Part shown: positions 11,349 to 21,700 of the stretch, one piece after another | Layout of the letters: the number at the start of each line of letters is the position of its first letter | Numbering within the stretch: the stretch's first letter is position 1 | Assembly: GCA_013146195.2 (NCBI GenBank) | Contig: CM028377.1 | Location: 179,714,029 to 179,778,028 of the forward strand | Origin: Codonopsis lanceolata | Lineage: Eukaryota; Streptophyta; Magnoliopsida; Asterales; Campanulaceae | Direction of reading: 5' to 3' | DNA: 64,000 nucleotides | The notes under the pieces: model-generated | Told to the model about the DNA's origin: nothing | The model's database searches: none | The model's input: only the letters and a program-made list of their open reading frames with translations | Translations under genes and position numbers: made by a program

Positions 11349-12911
11349 TGTAATACTCTTTCATCTTGTCTATTTAAGATTATGAACATGTTAGAAACAT
11401 GTATTATATGTGTTGCTTGAAGAAAGTGCTATATGAGAATGCTCTGATTTAAGCCTACATGATATGTTGATATGTGTTCTATCCTCAAAATTAGACCCTA
11501 TGATGAATATGAATCACATTGCAATGCCTTGGTGAATTTATAACCTAGTTGAACTTAGAAATGGCTTAGGTTGGGTTATGAAGCACATAGCTTCAATTTC
11601 TCCAAAATTGGGAATTTATAGTAAAGACTCAACGGAGTTGACTCTAGGGTAGATTTGAACATGTTGAACTCTAATTTCAATCCCTACGAAGTTTGGACAC
11701 CATTTGATTGGGTTTACTCAAATATGAGCTTAGCTTAATTGTTTGCAACAAGTTGTTATGTATGATTGGTTTTGAGCAATTAATTGCCTTGACATGATTT
11801 ATGGTAGAGATTTATAACCTACTTGGTCGGATGAGTTCGCTCTTGTCGAATTCGATCCTTAATTGGTTTTTGACGAGTAAATATCTACTTGTGCATCACA
11901 TTGAGTCCAACTGGCATTATTTGGTTTGTTTATTACGTCAGGGTGGGACGATGCATCGCCTTCATGAATCGCGAGATTCGTGCTCGCTATGGATCGCCGC
12001 ACCTGGGACCTCACACACACCTCCACTGTGGGCCGCAGTGGGGAAGTAGCCCATTTGCCGTATCAATACGCGCGCCATTGGTTGCTAATTAAATCGAGTA
12101 GGTTCTCGGTATAAGTCGATGAATTCACAAAACATCGATGGCACGATCCAGTAACAAAGTTTATTGCAGGAGCTACGAAGCGGCCGTGACCATATCATAT
12201 CCTACTTGTATGATTTATTTTACGCACTTACGTGAATAATGTGCTAAGTGCTATATGATGATCATGTACCATAATTGTGATAAATGTCATGCTATGACTT
12301 GAACATGCATTTTTAGTAACTTACTAAGTCTTTATGACTTACCCTATTTGTTTGTTTTGTTTTCCTTAGATCCGAGCCAAGGAGACGGTTTTCGCTAGAT
12401 TCGACGTACTCGCGTTTGGTTGCTTGCGAGCTAGAGGTTGTTCTTTTGGGATTTGTAGCTAGACTTTTATTTTGGCAAGGACGATGGGAAGCAAGTCACT
12501 TAGACTTGTCTTGGGATTTTGTTGTCGTAGTATAACTTAAATACTAGATACTTATAATCTTTTGTATGCCGACTTATATGTCGAGCTTGTTTATATGTTA
12601 ATGGTTCACTACAGTTTCTTCCGCTTAACACTCTTTTACGATATTATTGTTGATGTTGTCTCCGGCATGTTGTGGCCGTTGAGGTTATTATATGCATGTG
12701 TTATAATTGTAGAGTAGTTGTTGGGTTCCGATGCTTGTCGCCGATGACTTGTTTATTTTAAGTTATTTTCCGGCCAAGTGTAGCCGAGTTGTTATCTGTA
12801 TGCGATGTTGCGCCACATGAATTTTATAATCCTACTTGCGCATGCTTACTTGTGTATATTTGGGCGGTCCGACTTGGGGTTTCGCATTGGAATCCGGGTC
12901 GGGGTGCCACA
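11349..12911 (+). repeat. 3' LTR of the gypsy element
   Basis: From TGTAATACTC, the proposed TG start just after the RT fragment, to GGTGCCACA at 12911, about 1.56 kb. From 11752 on it matches the 5' LTR. The first 400 bp cannot be compared because of the gap, so the exact start is inferred from the TG dinucleotide and the loss of RT homology. Confidence 0.75.
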
Positions 12912-12920
12912 TGCTTCCTT

Positions 12921-14492
12921 TTATTCTGCAAGATGAGCTGGAAAGGGATTCTCATGAACGTTCTTTGGTCGGACTTCCAACCGACCCTCTTCAACCTCCT
13001 TCTGAAATATATCTTTCAAATTGAAGCAATCTTTGGTTAGATGACCCACCCGTCGATGATAGTGACAATACCTTGGGTGATCCATATCCTCTTGAGTTGG
13101 TTCACGCCGCGTAGGCGGTAAGATAATATCCCCATGTTTGATCCAGTTATTCAAAGTATCCATAACCTCCGTCATCCCGCAAGGGTAGTCCGGTGCCTCG
13201 TACTTCGTCGAATTATCATACTTTGATCGAACATTCCTACCTCCATCATGCTTAGAATCTCGCCTGTCATTCCTCGGGTGCGCAACATTAGCGGTTGATC
13301 CCCTCTGATTGTACCTGTTACCTCGGTTATCTTTATAACCTTGAGTAACATGTTGAGGACATGGACTCGGTTTCTATTCTACAAGATTGTTATGTGTTTC
13401 TCTTGGCAAGATCAAATTGCCGACTGCCTCTCCCAACCTTTGAAAAGTGGGGATATCCAGATTAATAAGCAAGCGCCTATAGTCGTAATCCATCTTCTCC
13501 AAACAATACTTCACCAAAACCTGCTCCTTAGGAGGATCATGCAGCGCCAATGATTTGTTCTTGAAACGCTTCACATAGTCTAGCGGAGTCTCATTTGCGC
13601 GCTGTCCTTCTCTTGTCAATTGGAAGATAGTAATCTTCTCATCAGTGTGGAAAAACTTAGACAAGAACAGCTTGGACATCGTCTCCCACTCGTAGATGTT
13701 ACTCTTGTCAAGGCGGTAATACCAACTATAAGCCTGATCGCTTAGGGACTTGGGGAACTCCCTCAAACACAAGCTATCAAGCATAGTGTATGGCTCAAGC
13801 TCCTCTAGAAATCTCTGAACATGCTCCCGTGGGTTTCCATCACGACCCCCGTACTGGCGAAAAGTAGGAGAGACATAATTCTCCGGATAAGGTGCCTGAC
13901 GAATGACTAAGGGATATGGAGGTCCAGAATCCTCCTCAGCTCTAGGTGGCCGAAGCCGGGCCACCTGAGATTCCAGCAGTTGTTTAACTTGATCCAAGGT
14001 TACAGTCCCCGTCCCAAGAGGAGTTGCTACCTAGCTTGGGTTGGCACTGGGGTTGCCTGGGCCTGAACCTGAAGAGTAGGGAGGGTAGCCTGAGATGGTG
14101 CCACACTGCCTACATGCCCATTAGTTGGCTCAACTACGCTAGCAGGCTGAGGTAATATGTGGTTGGTAGCGGTGGTTGGTAGCGGAGGGATAGGAGTGGT
14201 GGTAGGGTTGGGTGCCACAGGCGGAATATTGTTATTGGTCATGGTTCCCGAACCTGAGGCTCCAGGAGCAGCAGGCCCAGCCGCGAGCTGAGATACCATG
14301 GTTGAGTAATTCTGAAGAAGCTGAGTGAGGTACGCCTGAGAGATGATCATTTGGATCGCGGAGAACCTCATTTTCTCCTGCCACCATAGCCTCAATGAGC
14401 GGTGGCATCGCCTCATTCCGAGAACTAACTTCGTCAACATTGTCATTGTTTCTAGTCTGACTCGCCGTCCTGTTGGTTTTCTTCTGAGGCAT
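12921..14492 (-). pseudogene. Gag of the minus-strand gypsy element, with frameshifts and one stop
   Basis: Starts at ATG 14492 (MPQKKTNRTASQTRNNDN). It shifts frame near 14345 into a Pro/Thr/Ala-rich linker (to 14027) and shifts back for the gag core at 13997-13377 (YGGRDGNPREHVQRFLEEL, LSDQAYSWYYRL, LDYVKRFKNKSLAL). At 13374-13376 there is one in-frame TAG. The same frame then continues through basic residues to CHYHRRVGHLTKDC, a variant knuckle with CxxH at its start, and ends at 12921. The two shifts compensate each other. Confidence 0.85.
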
Positions 14493-14509
14493 GACTCAAC
14501 GTGAATACT

Positions 14510-14527
14510 TCCCCAGCAGAGTCGCCA
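14510..14527 (-). other. Primer binding site, not initiator tRNA-Met
   Basis: On the minus strand TGGCGACTCTGCTGGGGA follows the LTR end by two bases. It begins with TGG, complementary to a tRNA CCA end, but it is not the iMet sequence. Which tRNA it pairs with was not determined. Confidence 0.65.
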
Positions 14528-14529
14528 AA

Positions 14530-15492
14530 TGTAAAATGTGAGTGTCCCGGAGGGTGTGATGTGTGCTGGGGTAAAGAGTTAGGCGTGACACGTTGCTATC
14601 AAAGAACCTCAAAGAGTGTAGGATCGGGGTGGAAGCCAAGACTGATCAAACAAAGAGAAAGAGGGCAAATGCTGATGCCAGAGAGTTCTTTCTCTAGTAC
14701 TCACTAGGTTCTCAATCAAGTGAATTCTATCAAAAAATTATCGATCCTTGAAAATGAGGTTTTCACCTCTATTTATAGTGAATGTAAGATGACACGGGGA
14801 ATATTCCCGCCTAGGTGTCATCGCCTATTGATCATGCAATGATCGTAAGACAAGCGTCCCATAAGTGAGGGACCACAATCAACTCTTTCTTTTGTATCGT
14901 GATCGTCACAGCGTCGCTGCACGTGGTAACGCGCTAATGGTGAGACTTTCTCTTGACTTGACCACCAAACCAATAACCCCGAGGTTCCCAAAACCGGCTC
15001 GGTCTTTTAAGGGTTCATGGACCCTAGACCTGCCCAGACTTAGAGTAAATCACCCAAGTAGTTCCCTGCTTCCGGGTCATCCTTGACGGATGTAAGTGCT
15101 AGCGGTAAGTTGTTGCCTCCTTTACCCAGCGTAGAGTTAGTTCCTTGGAACCCTAACATTCGAGAGATCGGGGCTCTAGGGCCAACTCGATTCTCATAGT
15201 GTGGTCAATCAAGATGTCATCCTCGACGGAGCGTTTCGACCTTACCAGCCTTGCTCGTGGAGACCAATAATAAAGCCTGGAATGCGGCCGCAGAGGTCCA
15301 GGCATCATTACCCTTAAAGCTAAAAGCACTCAACCTCGGCCCCCTTTAGCTATTTCCGGAGCCAAGACGCTCTCGCACGATAGGTCTTAGTTCGGGGAAA
15401 CTAGGTAATTACGTGGCAATCACCTGGAGTGACGTGGCATAACCCCTACTACAACTCTCCATATATCTTTCCAAGGGAACGAAACTCTGTCA
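14530..15492 (-). repeat. LTR of the minus-strand gypsy element
   Basis: The minus-strand LTR begins TGACAGAGTTTCG (15492, inferred) and ends CATTTTACA at 14530, next to the primer site. A TATA box (ACTATAAATAGAGG) lies at 14764-14777, which would place transcription start near 14740 with about 210 bp of R-U5. Only one LTR copy is in the window. The outer end is less certain than the inner one. Confidence 0.65.
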
Positions 15493-15780
15493 CTAATAGG
15501 GGCAGAATTAAAAAATGAAAAGTCAATTGATCCAAACTTATGAAACCACAAGGTGTGCCTGAGAAATACGCATAACTTGCACCTCGTGCCAGGCATGAAA
15601 GTGCATAAAATCCCTCACTTCATCCAAGTCGAGCACCTCAACCAATTACCAAAAATTCTGCACCTTGACTCTCCTAGTAGGAAACAATTCAGAGAAATAA
15701 AAGAGTGCGTTGTGGATCTTTTATGAGCAATGTGAAATTGTGAATGTGATCAATGTAACCACCCATAGAGAGCAAGCCGC
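15493..15780. other. Unassigned sequence left of the GC-palindrome element
   Basis: No open frame of note and no repeat recognised. With 16856-18402 it probably formed one continuous stretch before the element at 15781-16855 inserted. Confidence 0.4.
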
Positions 15781-16855
15781 ATAGTTGTCAAAGTCGAGAG
15801 GCGCCAAAAAGGCAATAGGTCCAAATTTGAGGCGAGAGGCGAGAGGCAAGGCGCTAAAAAGGCACCAAAAAGGCGCTCACGGAAAAAATACCAAGGAAAA
15901 ATACATAAAATACATATAACTTAACAAAGATCAACAAAACATGTTATAAGTGAGCATAATACATAATACTAAGTTCTAACATAGTAAAAATGATGAAATT
16001 CCGAGCTAGTTTAAATTCCAAGTAATATAATACTCCCTCTGTTTTTAAAATATTGTCTACTTTGACGCAGCACACCGTTTAAGAAAAAGTAATTAAATGT
16101 ATTATAAATATTATTGAAATGTGTAGTTTCCTTTAATGCCCTTGAGTATATGGTCATAATTAAATTAGGTACAAAAAGTAAGGGTAAAGTGGTAAAAGTG
16201 TTTTTTTAAAAGAGAATTTTGAAAGAGGACAATTATTTAACAGCAGACGAAAAAAGAAAGGTGGACGATAATTTGAAAACGGAGGGAGTAAATAGTTAAG
16301 CAACCAAAGAAAATAAGGTTTTTTTTTTAAAAAAAGTAAAATCCGAAAACAAAATGAAAAAAAATCCCAAATCCCAAATTAAAAATATAATAAATAATAA
16401 ATGAAATGCCTAAAAATGAAAGGAAAATAAACCCTAAGTAGTGATATAAGATGCAGCAGCACAACACATTGGAAAAAAAAAACCTAAGGAGGGGAAAAAA
16501 ATAAAATAAACAAAAGAAATTACAAAATCAGGCTTAATCTCCCCCAACCAACAAACCAACCACGAGAAGAAGTTCGCAGGGAGCCGGTGACCACTTCTTT
16601 GACACGCTGGCAAGAAAATTCCGGCCGCGCTGTTAGATCGATTCCGTCCGGCGATGGCGAAAGCCAGATGTGTTCGCCAAGTAGAGACAAAGCCATCTAC
16701 GCTCTTAGATTTCATTAACACTTAATATTGAAGGCTAGATCTGGAATGGAAAATTTCAGATCTACCCCGGAAGTTAGCGCCCGCCTCCCCAGCTCTCTTC
16801 AGGTGACAAATCCTCGCCTCGCCTCTCGCCAAAGGCGAGCGCCTTTGACAACTAT
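15781..16855. mobile_element. DNA element with GC-rich inverted termini (ATAGTTGTCAAAG)
   Basis: Begins ATAGTTGTCAAAG followed by GAGGCG-rich repeats and ends with the inverse: GCCTCGCCTCTCGCC, then CTTTGACAACTAT. CCGC sits directly outside both ends (15777-15780 and 16856-16859) and could be a 4-bp target duplication. The inner termini are runs of GGCGAGAGGCGAGG that could fold back. No transposase. Contains a Stowaway-like MITE at 16033-16288. Superfamily unknown. Confidence 0.7.
16033..16288. mobile_element. Stowaway-like MITE (CTCCCTC termini, TA target)
   Basis: CTCCCTCTGTTTTTAAAATA at the left and its near inverse ending ACGGAGGGAG at the right, with TA on each side (16031-16032, 16289-16290). 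256 bp, non-coding, nested inside the GC-palindrome element. Confidence 0.85.
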
Positions 16856-18402
16856 CCGCAACACGAAATATTAACACTGCAATCCAAATTCAATTTTCAC
16901 CTATTTTGCATTCAATTTTTCTTAAGTACAAAGCTATCGGCACATTATCATAATTATTCTGATCCTATTCCTTGCTAAGGGGTAATAATCACAAAATTGT
17001 GAATCAATGTGGATTTTATGTGGCGTATACTCTTTACCATAGAAACTTGAATTTCCTTGTAGAAGCCAAAGTCCCATTCACAAGAAGACAGGAAAAATAG
17101 AGGGAAACAAGAGCAAGCAATAGTAGCAGACATTAAGCAAACAGATGTGAGTTGGTCCATTGTTGGTAATGTACCGAGTTTATTCACTAAAAGAACCAAA
17201 TAACAGGTATAAACTTTAAATATAATCCAGATATTTTGTTTTTACAGAATGTCGTTGATTCTTGTAACAATTTTATCTCAATAATCTAGCTCCAGAACAA
17301 ATACTAGGCCCTAGCTAATCTAGTCTACCAATATACGGCTAGCAGGGATGTTTTTGGTCCTCGGTTGGACCCTTTTTCATTCTTTGGTCAACAGATAATC
17401 TACATGTCTGAGTGTAGTTGGCGCTTTTCTTCCAATATATTATCCTTAGAAATGATATGGGAAGTAACTGTTTCCTGATTCAGAATATGCTAACAAAATG
17501 GCTCAGCAGACGGGCTCCAGCTATGTCATATGTTATCTTAAAGCAAGTTTAAAACTAGTTTCATTCAACACGCCTTACCCAATCCATTTACTTAATTAAA
17601 AAAAAGTTTAAAAGTAAGATAGAGATTCGACTTTCGGTTTCCTAAGGTCGAATTTGGTGATCTTCAACTAACCAAAACGCAAGCGCTGTGTACTAGCATT
17701 AACATATTTACTGCCAAAGTACTAAATTAAAAAGGTATCGCCAAAATCTACTTCCATAATTCATTAAACCTGTAAGCCCGAATGTAAAGTCTACACGTAC
17801 AAGACTTTTCTTTCGTAAACCAACCCAATCATTTGATAAATTTAAGAAGAATATATAAACAAAGAATATGATCCCACCTTTGACCTCAAAGAAATCAGGC
17901 AGACCCCGCAGAATATCAAAAATAAAACACATCATTTCCCAGTTAACATATAAATGACAGAAGGCTCAAACTCTCTCATTCTAAAGTCACGAAGATGGGA
18001 AATTTTTGAAGCTTCCGCCCTATGAATTTTGTTGCCTTGATCAAACACTACCATTCAATTGGGTTGGAGGAACAACAATAAATTAATTAAAAATTTTAGC
18101 CCAATAAAGAATTCAACAAAACAAATCAAATTAAATTTTCCAGCCTCCTAAAACTGTAATTCACACACACAAGATTGTGTATGGAAAGGAAGATAATTTA
18201 CCTCTGAAAATTGGCGGGATTGTAGAGAGATTCTGAAAGTAATTTGATCTCAGACAAGCGTTAGTGTGAAGAGCAAAGAAACCCTATTATGCCAAACCCT
18301 TGGACCAAACCCTCTGCTATTTCGTGGGCCGTGTTTTCAATACACAGGAAAATGCTAGTCGTAAATACGGGCAGGTCAACGTTGATAAGTTTTTAGTGTA
18401 AA
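16856..18402. other. Unassigned, possibly low-copy sequence; candidate 5' gene remnant
   Basis: No recognisable protein and no obvious repeat. On the minus strand a segment near 18300-18203 ends in CAGAG|GTAAATTATC, a good splice-donor context, and could be a 5' UTR exon of a minus-strand gene. No coding exon follows in the window, because the transposon block at 12.9-15.5 kb takes its place. This is conjecture. Confidence 0.25.
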
Positions 18403-18849
18403 ATTCTGATCCTTCCCATTTTCAAAGTTTGTTGGGTAAATTTTCTTCATCTATTTTGTTAAGTTTCTAACCTCAAAAATTTGCTTTTCTTTTTTTCAAC
18501 TACAAAAGACTAGTTTTTAAAATATCATCATTTTTTTTAACAGCTCCGACAATAAACTTTAGATTTAAAAATCACGATTGTACGCAACGAAACGGGAATC
18601 GACATGTCTAGTCAGGTCGCGGGGGTTGAGGGGGCACCGCTCCATCGTAGGGGTTCGAGGGTAAGGCCTCTGAATGGTAAACGAGTTTTTTGATTCATAA
18701 AATAAGAAACTATAATGGATATGTGTTGAGTTGAAGAATTTTTCAGTTGGAACGAAAGCGGAGAAGAAGGAAGAAGAAAAAGCCTTACGACAGAGAAGAT
18801 GAAAGAAAAAGATGGAGGACATAAACTGGTTATTTATGCATTTGTATCA

Positions 18850-19330
18850 CGGTACAAAAATGAATTAGATAATATTTTTGCACCACAGTTCAAAGTTTAA
18901 TTTTCTAGTCTATTTTTGTACCGCGGTTCATAAATTTCATTGCATTAATTTTTGCACCGCGCATTCAAAGTTTAATTCCCTAGTTTATTTTTGAACCGCG
19001 GTTCATAAATTTAACTATATTAGTTTTTGTACCGCGGTTCAAAATTTAATTTTCTAGTCTATTTTTTAATCACGGTTTATAAATTTTATTGCATTAATTT
19101 TTGCACCGCGGTTCAAAATTTAATTTCCTAGTCTATTTTTGAATTGTGGTTCATTAATTTCATTGCATTAATTTTTATACCGCGGTTTAGAGTTTAATTT
19201 CTCTAGTCTATTTTTAAATAACGGTTCATAAATTTCATTGCATTAATTTTTGCACCGCAATTCAATAGTTTAATTTCGTAGTCTAATTGCACCGCAGTTC
19301 ATAAATTTAATCCAATATTTTTGAACCGCG
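18850..19330. repeat. Palindromic CCGCGG minisatellite, half-unit about 37 bp
   Basis: About 13 half-units, each centred on ACCGCGGT or a decayed form (ACCGCAGT, ATTGTGGT), separated alternately by AATTTAATTTTCTAGTCTAT and CATAAATTTCATTGCATTAA. Many decayed sites differ by CG to TG or CA, which fits cytosine methylation and deamination. It runs in the opposite sense to the arrays of copies 2 and 3. Confidence 0.8.
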
Positions 19331-19363
19331 ATACAGAAATGTAGCCTGCCTCAGGCTCATTAA

Positions 19364-19789
19364 GGGCTCGTTTGTTGTGGCTGATGGCTTATGACTTATG
19401 ACTGATAACTTAAGCTGGTAGCTGAATGACTTTTGGCTGATTGCATGATAGACTGTTTGTTACATCTGTTGAAAAGCTGCTTATGAGTCGTTATAATTAC
19501 TTGTTAAAAAAAAACTTGAAAATTAGTATTCATATTTTTATGTATATTTCATAAAAGGATGAAATGAAGACAATCAAATATTTATTAATGAATAGTTGTC
19601 TTCATGTTTAAAAAAAAACCAAAAAAGCTTAAAATTTTGGCTTTTTGGCTTTTGGCTTTTCAATGCATAAAGGGTGTTGTACCTTACTTATTGGCTTTTG
19701 GCTTATAAGCTGAAACAAACACTTTAAATATGACTTTTCAAAAGTCAAAAGCTAAAAGTCACTCCAAATAAGCTGCAACAAACGAGCAC
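19364..19789. mobile_element. PIF/Harbinger (Tourist-like) MITE, TAA target duplication
   Basis: Termini GGGCTCGTTTGTTG and CAACAAACGAGCAC, flanked by TAA (19361-19363, 19790-19792). Removing it restores the family tail CTCATTAAGAGTATCG seen in sister copies, which confirms an insertion. 426 bp with subterminal GGCTTTTGGCTTAT words and no coding capacity. Confidence 0.88.
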
Positions 19790-19894
19790 TAAGAGTATCG
19801 CAGTCATTTCGCTCTCAAAAGTGTCCTTTTCTGGTTGAAAAAAAAAACAATGGACTGCAAGGGTTATAAACTTTAAAAAGTGGACCGGCCCGTA

Positions 19895-20785
19895 ATTTTA
19901 TCAAGTTTGTAACCTCAAAAATTCACCTTTCTTTTTTTTTTTTAATTACAAAAGATCATTTTTCGAAATATTATTATGAAAATGTCATTGTCACCTTCAA
20001 CAGCTCTGGCAAACACATTGCATTTGAAAATCACCATTGTTGCGCAGCGAAACAGGGATCGATCTTCCTAGTTAGGTCGCGAGGTTCGAGGGGGCAGCGC
20101 CCTTTGTGGCGGTTTGGGGGCAACGCCCCCGAATGGTAAACATTTTTTTATTCATTTATGAAGTACGGAACTATAATGAATCTGTGCTGGGTTGAGATTT
20201 TTCAGTAGAGACGAAGGCGGAGGAAGAAGAAAACTTACGACGGAGGAGATGGAAGAAGAAGGTGAAGGACGTGGTCTGATTCTTTATGATTTTATATCAC
20301 GATGAAAAAGTATTGATTAATGTATCGCGTTGCAAACATTGATGTAACGTGGTTAAAACACTGATGTATCGTTGCTATCGCACTTCAAACATTGATGTAT
20401 CGTGGTATAAAAATAGACTACGTAATTAAGCTGATGAATCACGGTTCAAACATTGATGTATCGCGGTGCAAAAATAGACTAGACAATTAAACTAATAAAT
20501 AGCTGTGCAAAATTAATGTAATAAAATTGATGCATCGTGGTTCAATAATCAATGCACTCAATTAAATTGATGAATCACGGTGCAAAAATAGACTAGACAA
20601 TTAAACCGATGAATCGCAATACAAATATTAATGCAATAAAATTGATGCACTTCATTTTCATAGCGCGTGTCATGTTCATTAAGGGTATCCTAGTATTTTT
20701 GTCCCTAAAAGTGTCCTTTTTCGATTTGAAAAAAAATGGTATTTGAGCTAATAAAAACTTTGGAAAGTGGACCGTCCCGTATTTT
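19895..20785 (+). mobile_element. CCGCGG-core repeat family, copy 2
   Basis: Same orientation and order as copy 1: head at 19895 (AAGTTTGTAACCTCAAAAAT), AACAGCTCTGG near 19998, a GGGGGCAACGCCCCCGAATGG block, a GAAGAAG tract, and a core 20290-20650 with ATGTATCGCGGTGCAAAAAT and ATGAATCACGGTTCAAAC. The tail CTCATTAAGGGTATCC is followed by the GTGGACCGTCCCG end. The core points opposite to that of copy 1. Its left end doubles as the right end of copy 1, so the copies are head-to-tail. Confidence 0.55.
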
Positions 20786-21700
20786 TTTCCAAGTTTTTAA
20801 TCGTTAAAGTACTTTATAGGGTAAAATTTTGGCTGATCCCTTTTCTAAAGTTTCTAACCCCTCTAGTACTTTTTTTTTCAATCGTAAAAGACTACTTTTT
20901 GAAATATTGTTCTAAAAATATCATCGCATCCTTTAACAGCTCTAGAAACACACTTTGGATTCAAAAATCACATTGATGGGCAACGAAATAGGGATTGACC
21001 TGCCTGACAAGTTGTGGTTGTGGGAGCAGCGCCCCATCGTGGGAGTTCGGGGGCAACGTCCCCGAAAGGTGAACAATTTTTTTTTATTCATGAAATACAA
21101 AACTATAATGGATTTGTGTTGGGTTGAAAGATTTTTCAGTTGAGATAAAGGCGGAGAAGGAGGAAGAAGAAGAAGACTTAGAGCAAAAGAGATGGAAGAA
21201 GCATGTGAAGGACGTGATCTAGTTCTTTATGATTTTGTATCGCGGTGGAAACTGAATTAGAGAATATTTTATGTATTGTGGTTCAAAAATTAATTTATCG
21301 TGGTACATAAAAGTTGATACCGCGGTGCAACTTGAATTAAGAATATGTATCGCGGTTCATAAATTAATTCATTGCGGTACATGTAAGTTGGTATTGCAGT
21401 GCAATTAGACTAGACAATTAAACTATTAAACCGTGGTGCAAAAATCAATGCAATAAAATTTTATGAATCGCGGTGCAATAGGATTAGGCAGTTAAACTAT
21501 TGAACCGTAGTGCAAAAATTAATACAATAAACTTGATGAATCGTGGTTCAATAGTCAATGCATCGTAATTCATTTACATAGCACGCCTTATGCTCATTAA
21601 GGACATTGTAATCTTTTTTTATCTCAAAAGTATCATTTTCAAGTTTGAAAAAAAAACGCGGAACTGTAGCGATTAGAAACTTTGAAAAGTACACCGACAC
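20785..21700 (+). mobile_element. CCGCGG-core repeat family, copy 3
   Basis: Same order as copy 2: GGGGGCAACGTCCCCGAAAGG near 21050, a GAAGAAGAAG tract, a core 21230-21580 (GTATCGCGGTGGAAAC, AAACCGTGGTGCAAAAATC), tail CTCATTAAGG at 21593-21602 and an AAGTACACCGACACG end near 21690. Short frames inside are not genes. Confidence 0.55.

Larger units (their letters stand above)
7843..12911 (+). mobile_element. Ty3/gypsy LTR retrotransposon, internally deleted
   Basis: Two long direct repeats (7843-8971 and 11349-12911) flank a tRNA-Met-type primer site, gag with a CCHC knuckle, an aspartic protease and the first half of a reverse transcriptase. The PR-RT order and RT sequence are of Ty3/gypsy type. 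The rest of RT, RNase H, integrase and the polypurine tract are absent: the frame passes from RT straight into the 3' LTR. The coding region is full of single-base frameshifts. The left end lies in the gap. The right end abuts the truncated gag of a second, opposite element. Confidence 0.9.
12912..15492 (-). mobile_element. Second Ty3/gypsy-type element: LTR, PBS and gag only, minus strand
   Basis: Reading the minus strand from 15492: an LTR, a primer site ending TGG, gag with a zinc-knuckle-like motif, then an abrupt end at 12912, where the first gypsy element's 3' LTR begins. No protease, RT or integrase remains. The plus-strand element was probably inserted here, or a rearrangement joined the two. 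Confidence 0.8.
18403..19895 (+). mobile_element. CCGCGG-core repeat family, copy 1
   Basis: The left end (GTAAAATTCTGATCCTTCCC) is the approximate inverse of the right end (AAGTGGACCGGCCCGTAATT). Order inside: a head with AACAGCTC and AAAATCACGATTG, a GGTCGCGGGGGTTGAGG block, a GAAGAAGG-rich tract, then the array 18850-19330, then a CTCATTAAGG-AAAAGTGTCC tail. The array alternates TTTTTGCACCGCGGTTCA and TTTTTGAACCGCGGTTCA half-units of about 37 bp. No transposase. A PIF-like MITE sits at 19364-19789. Class unknown. Confidence 0.6.

Noticed and set aside
16434..16721. Minus-strand 95-codon frame
   Set aside because: Lies within the GC-palindrome element, has no recognised domain, and low-complexity FFF/PSLGFFF sequence.
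18850..19330. CRISPR-like regular array
   Set aside because: Units are degenerate and spacers are themselves repeated. The setting is a plant nuclear transposon, without cas genes.
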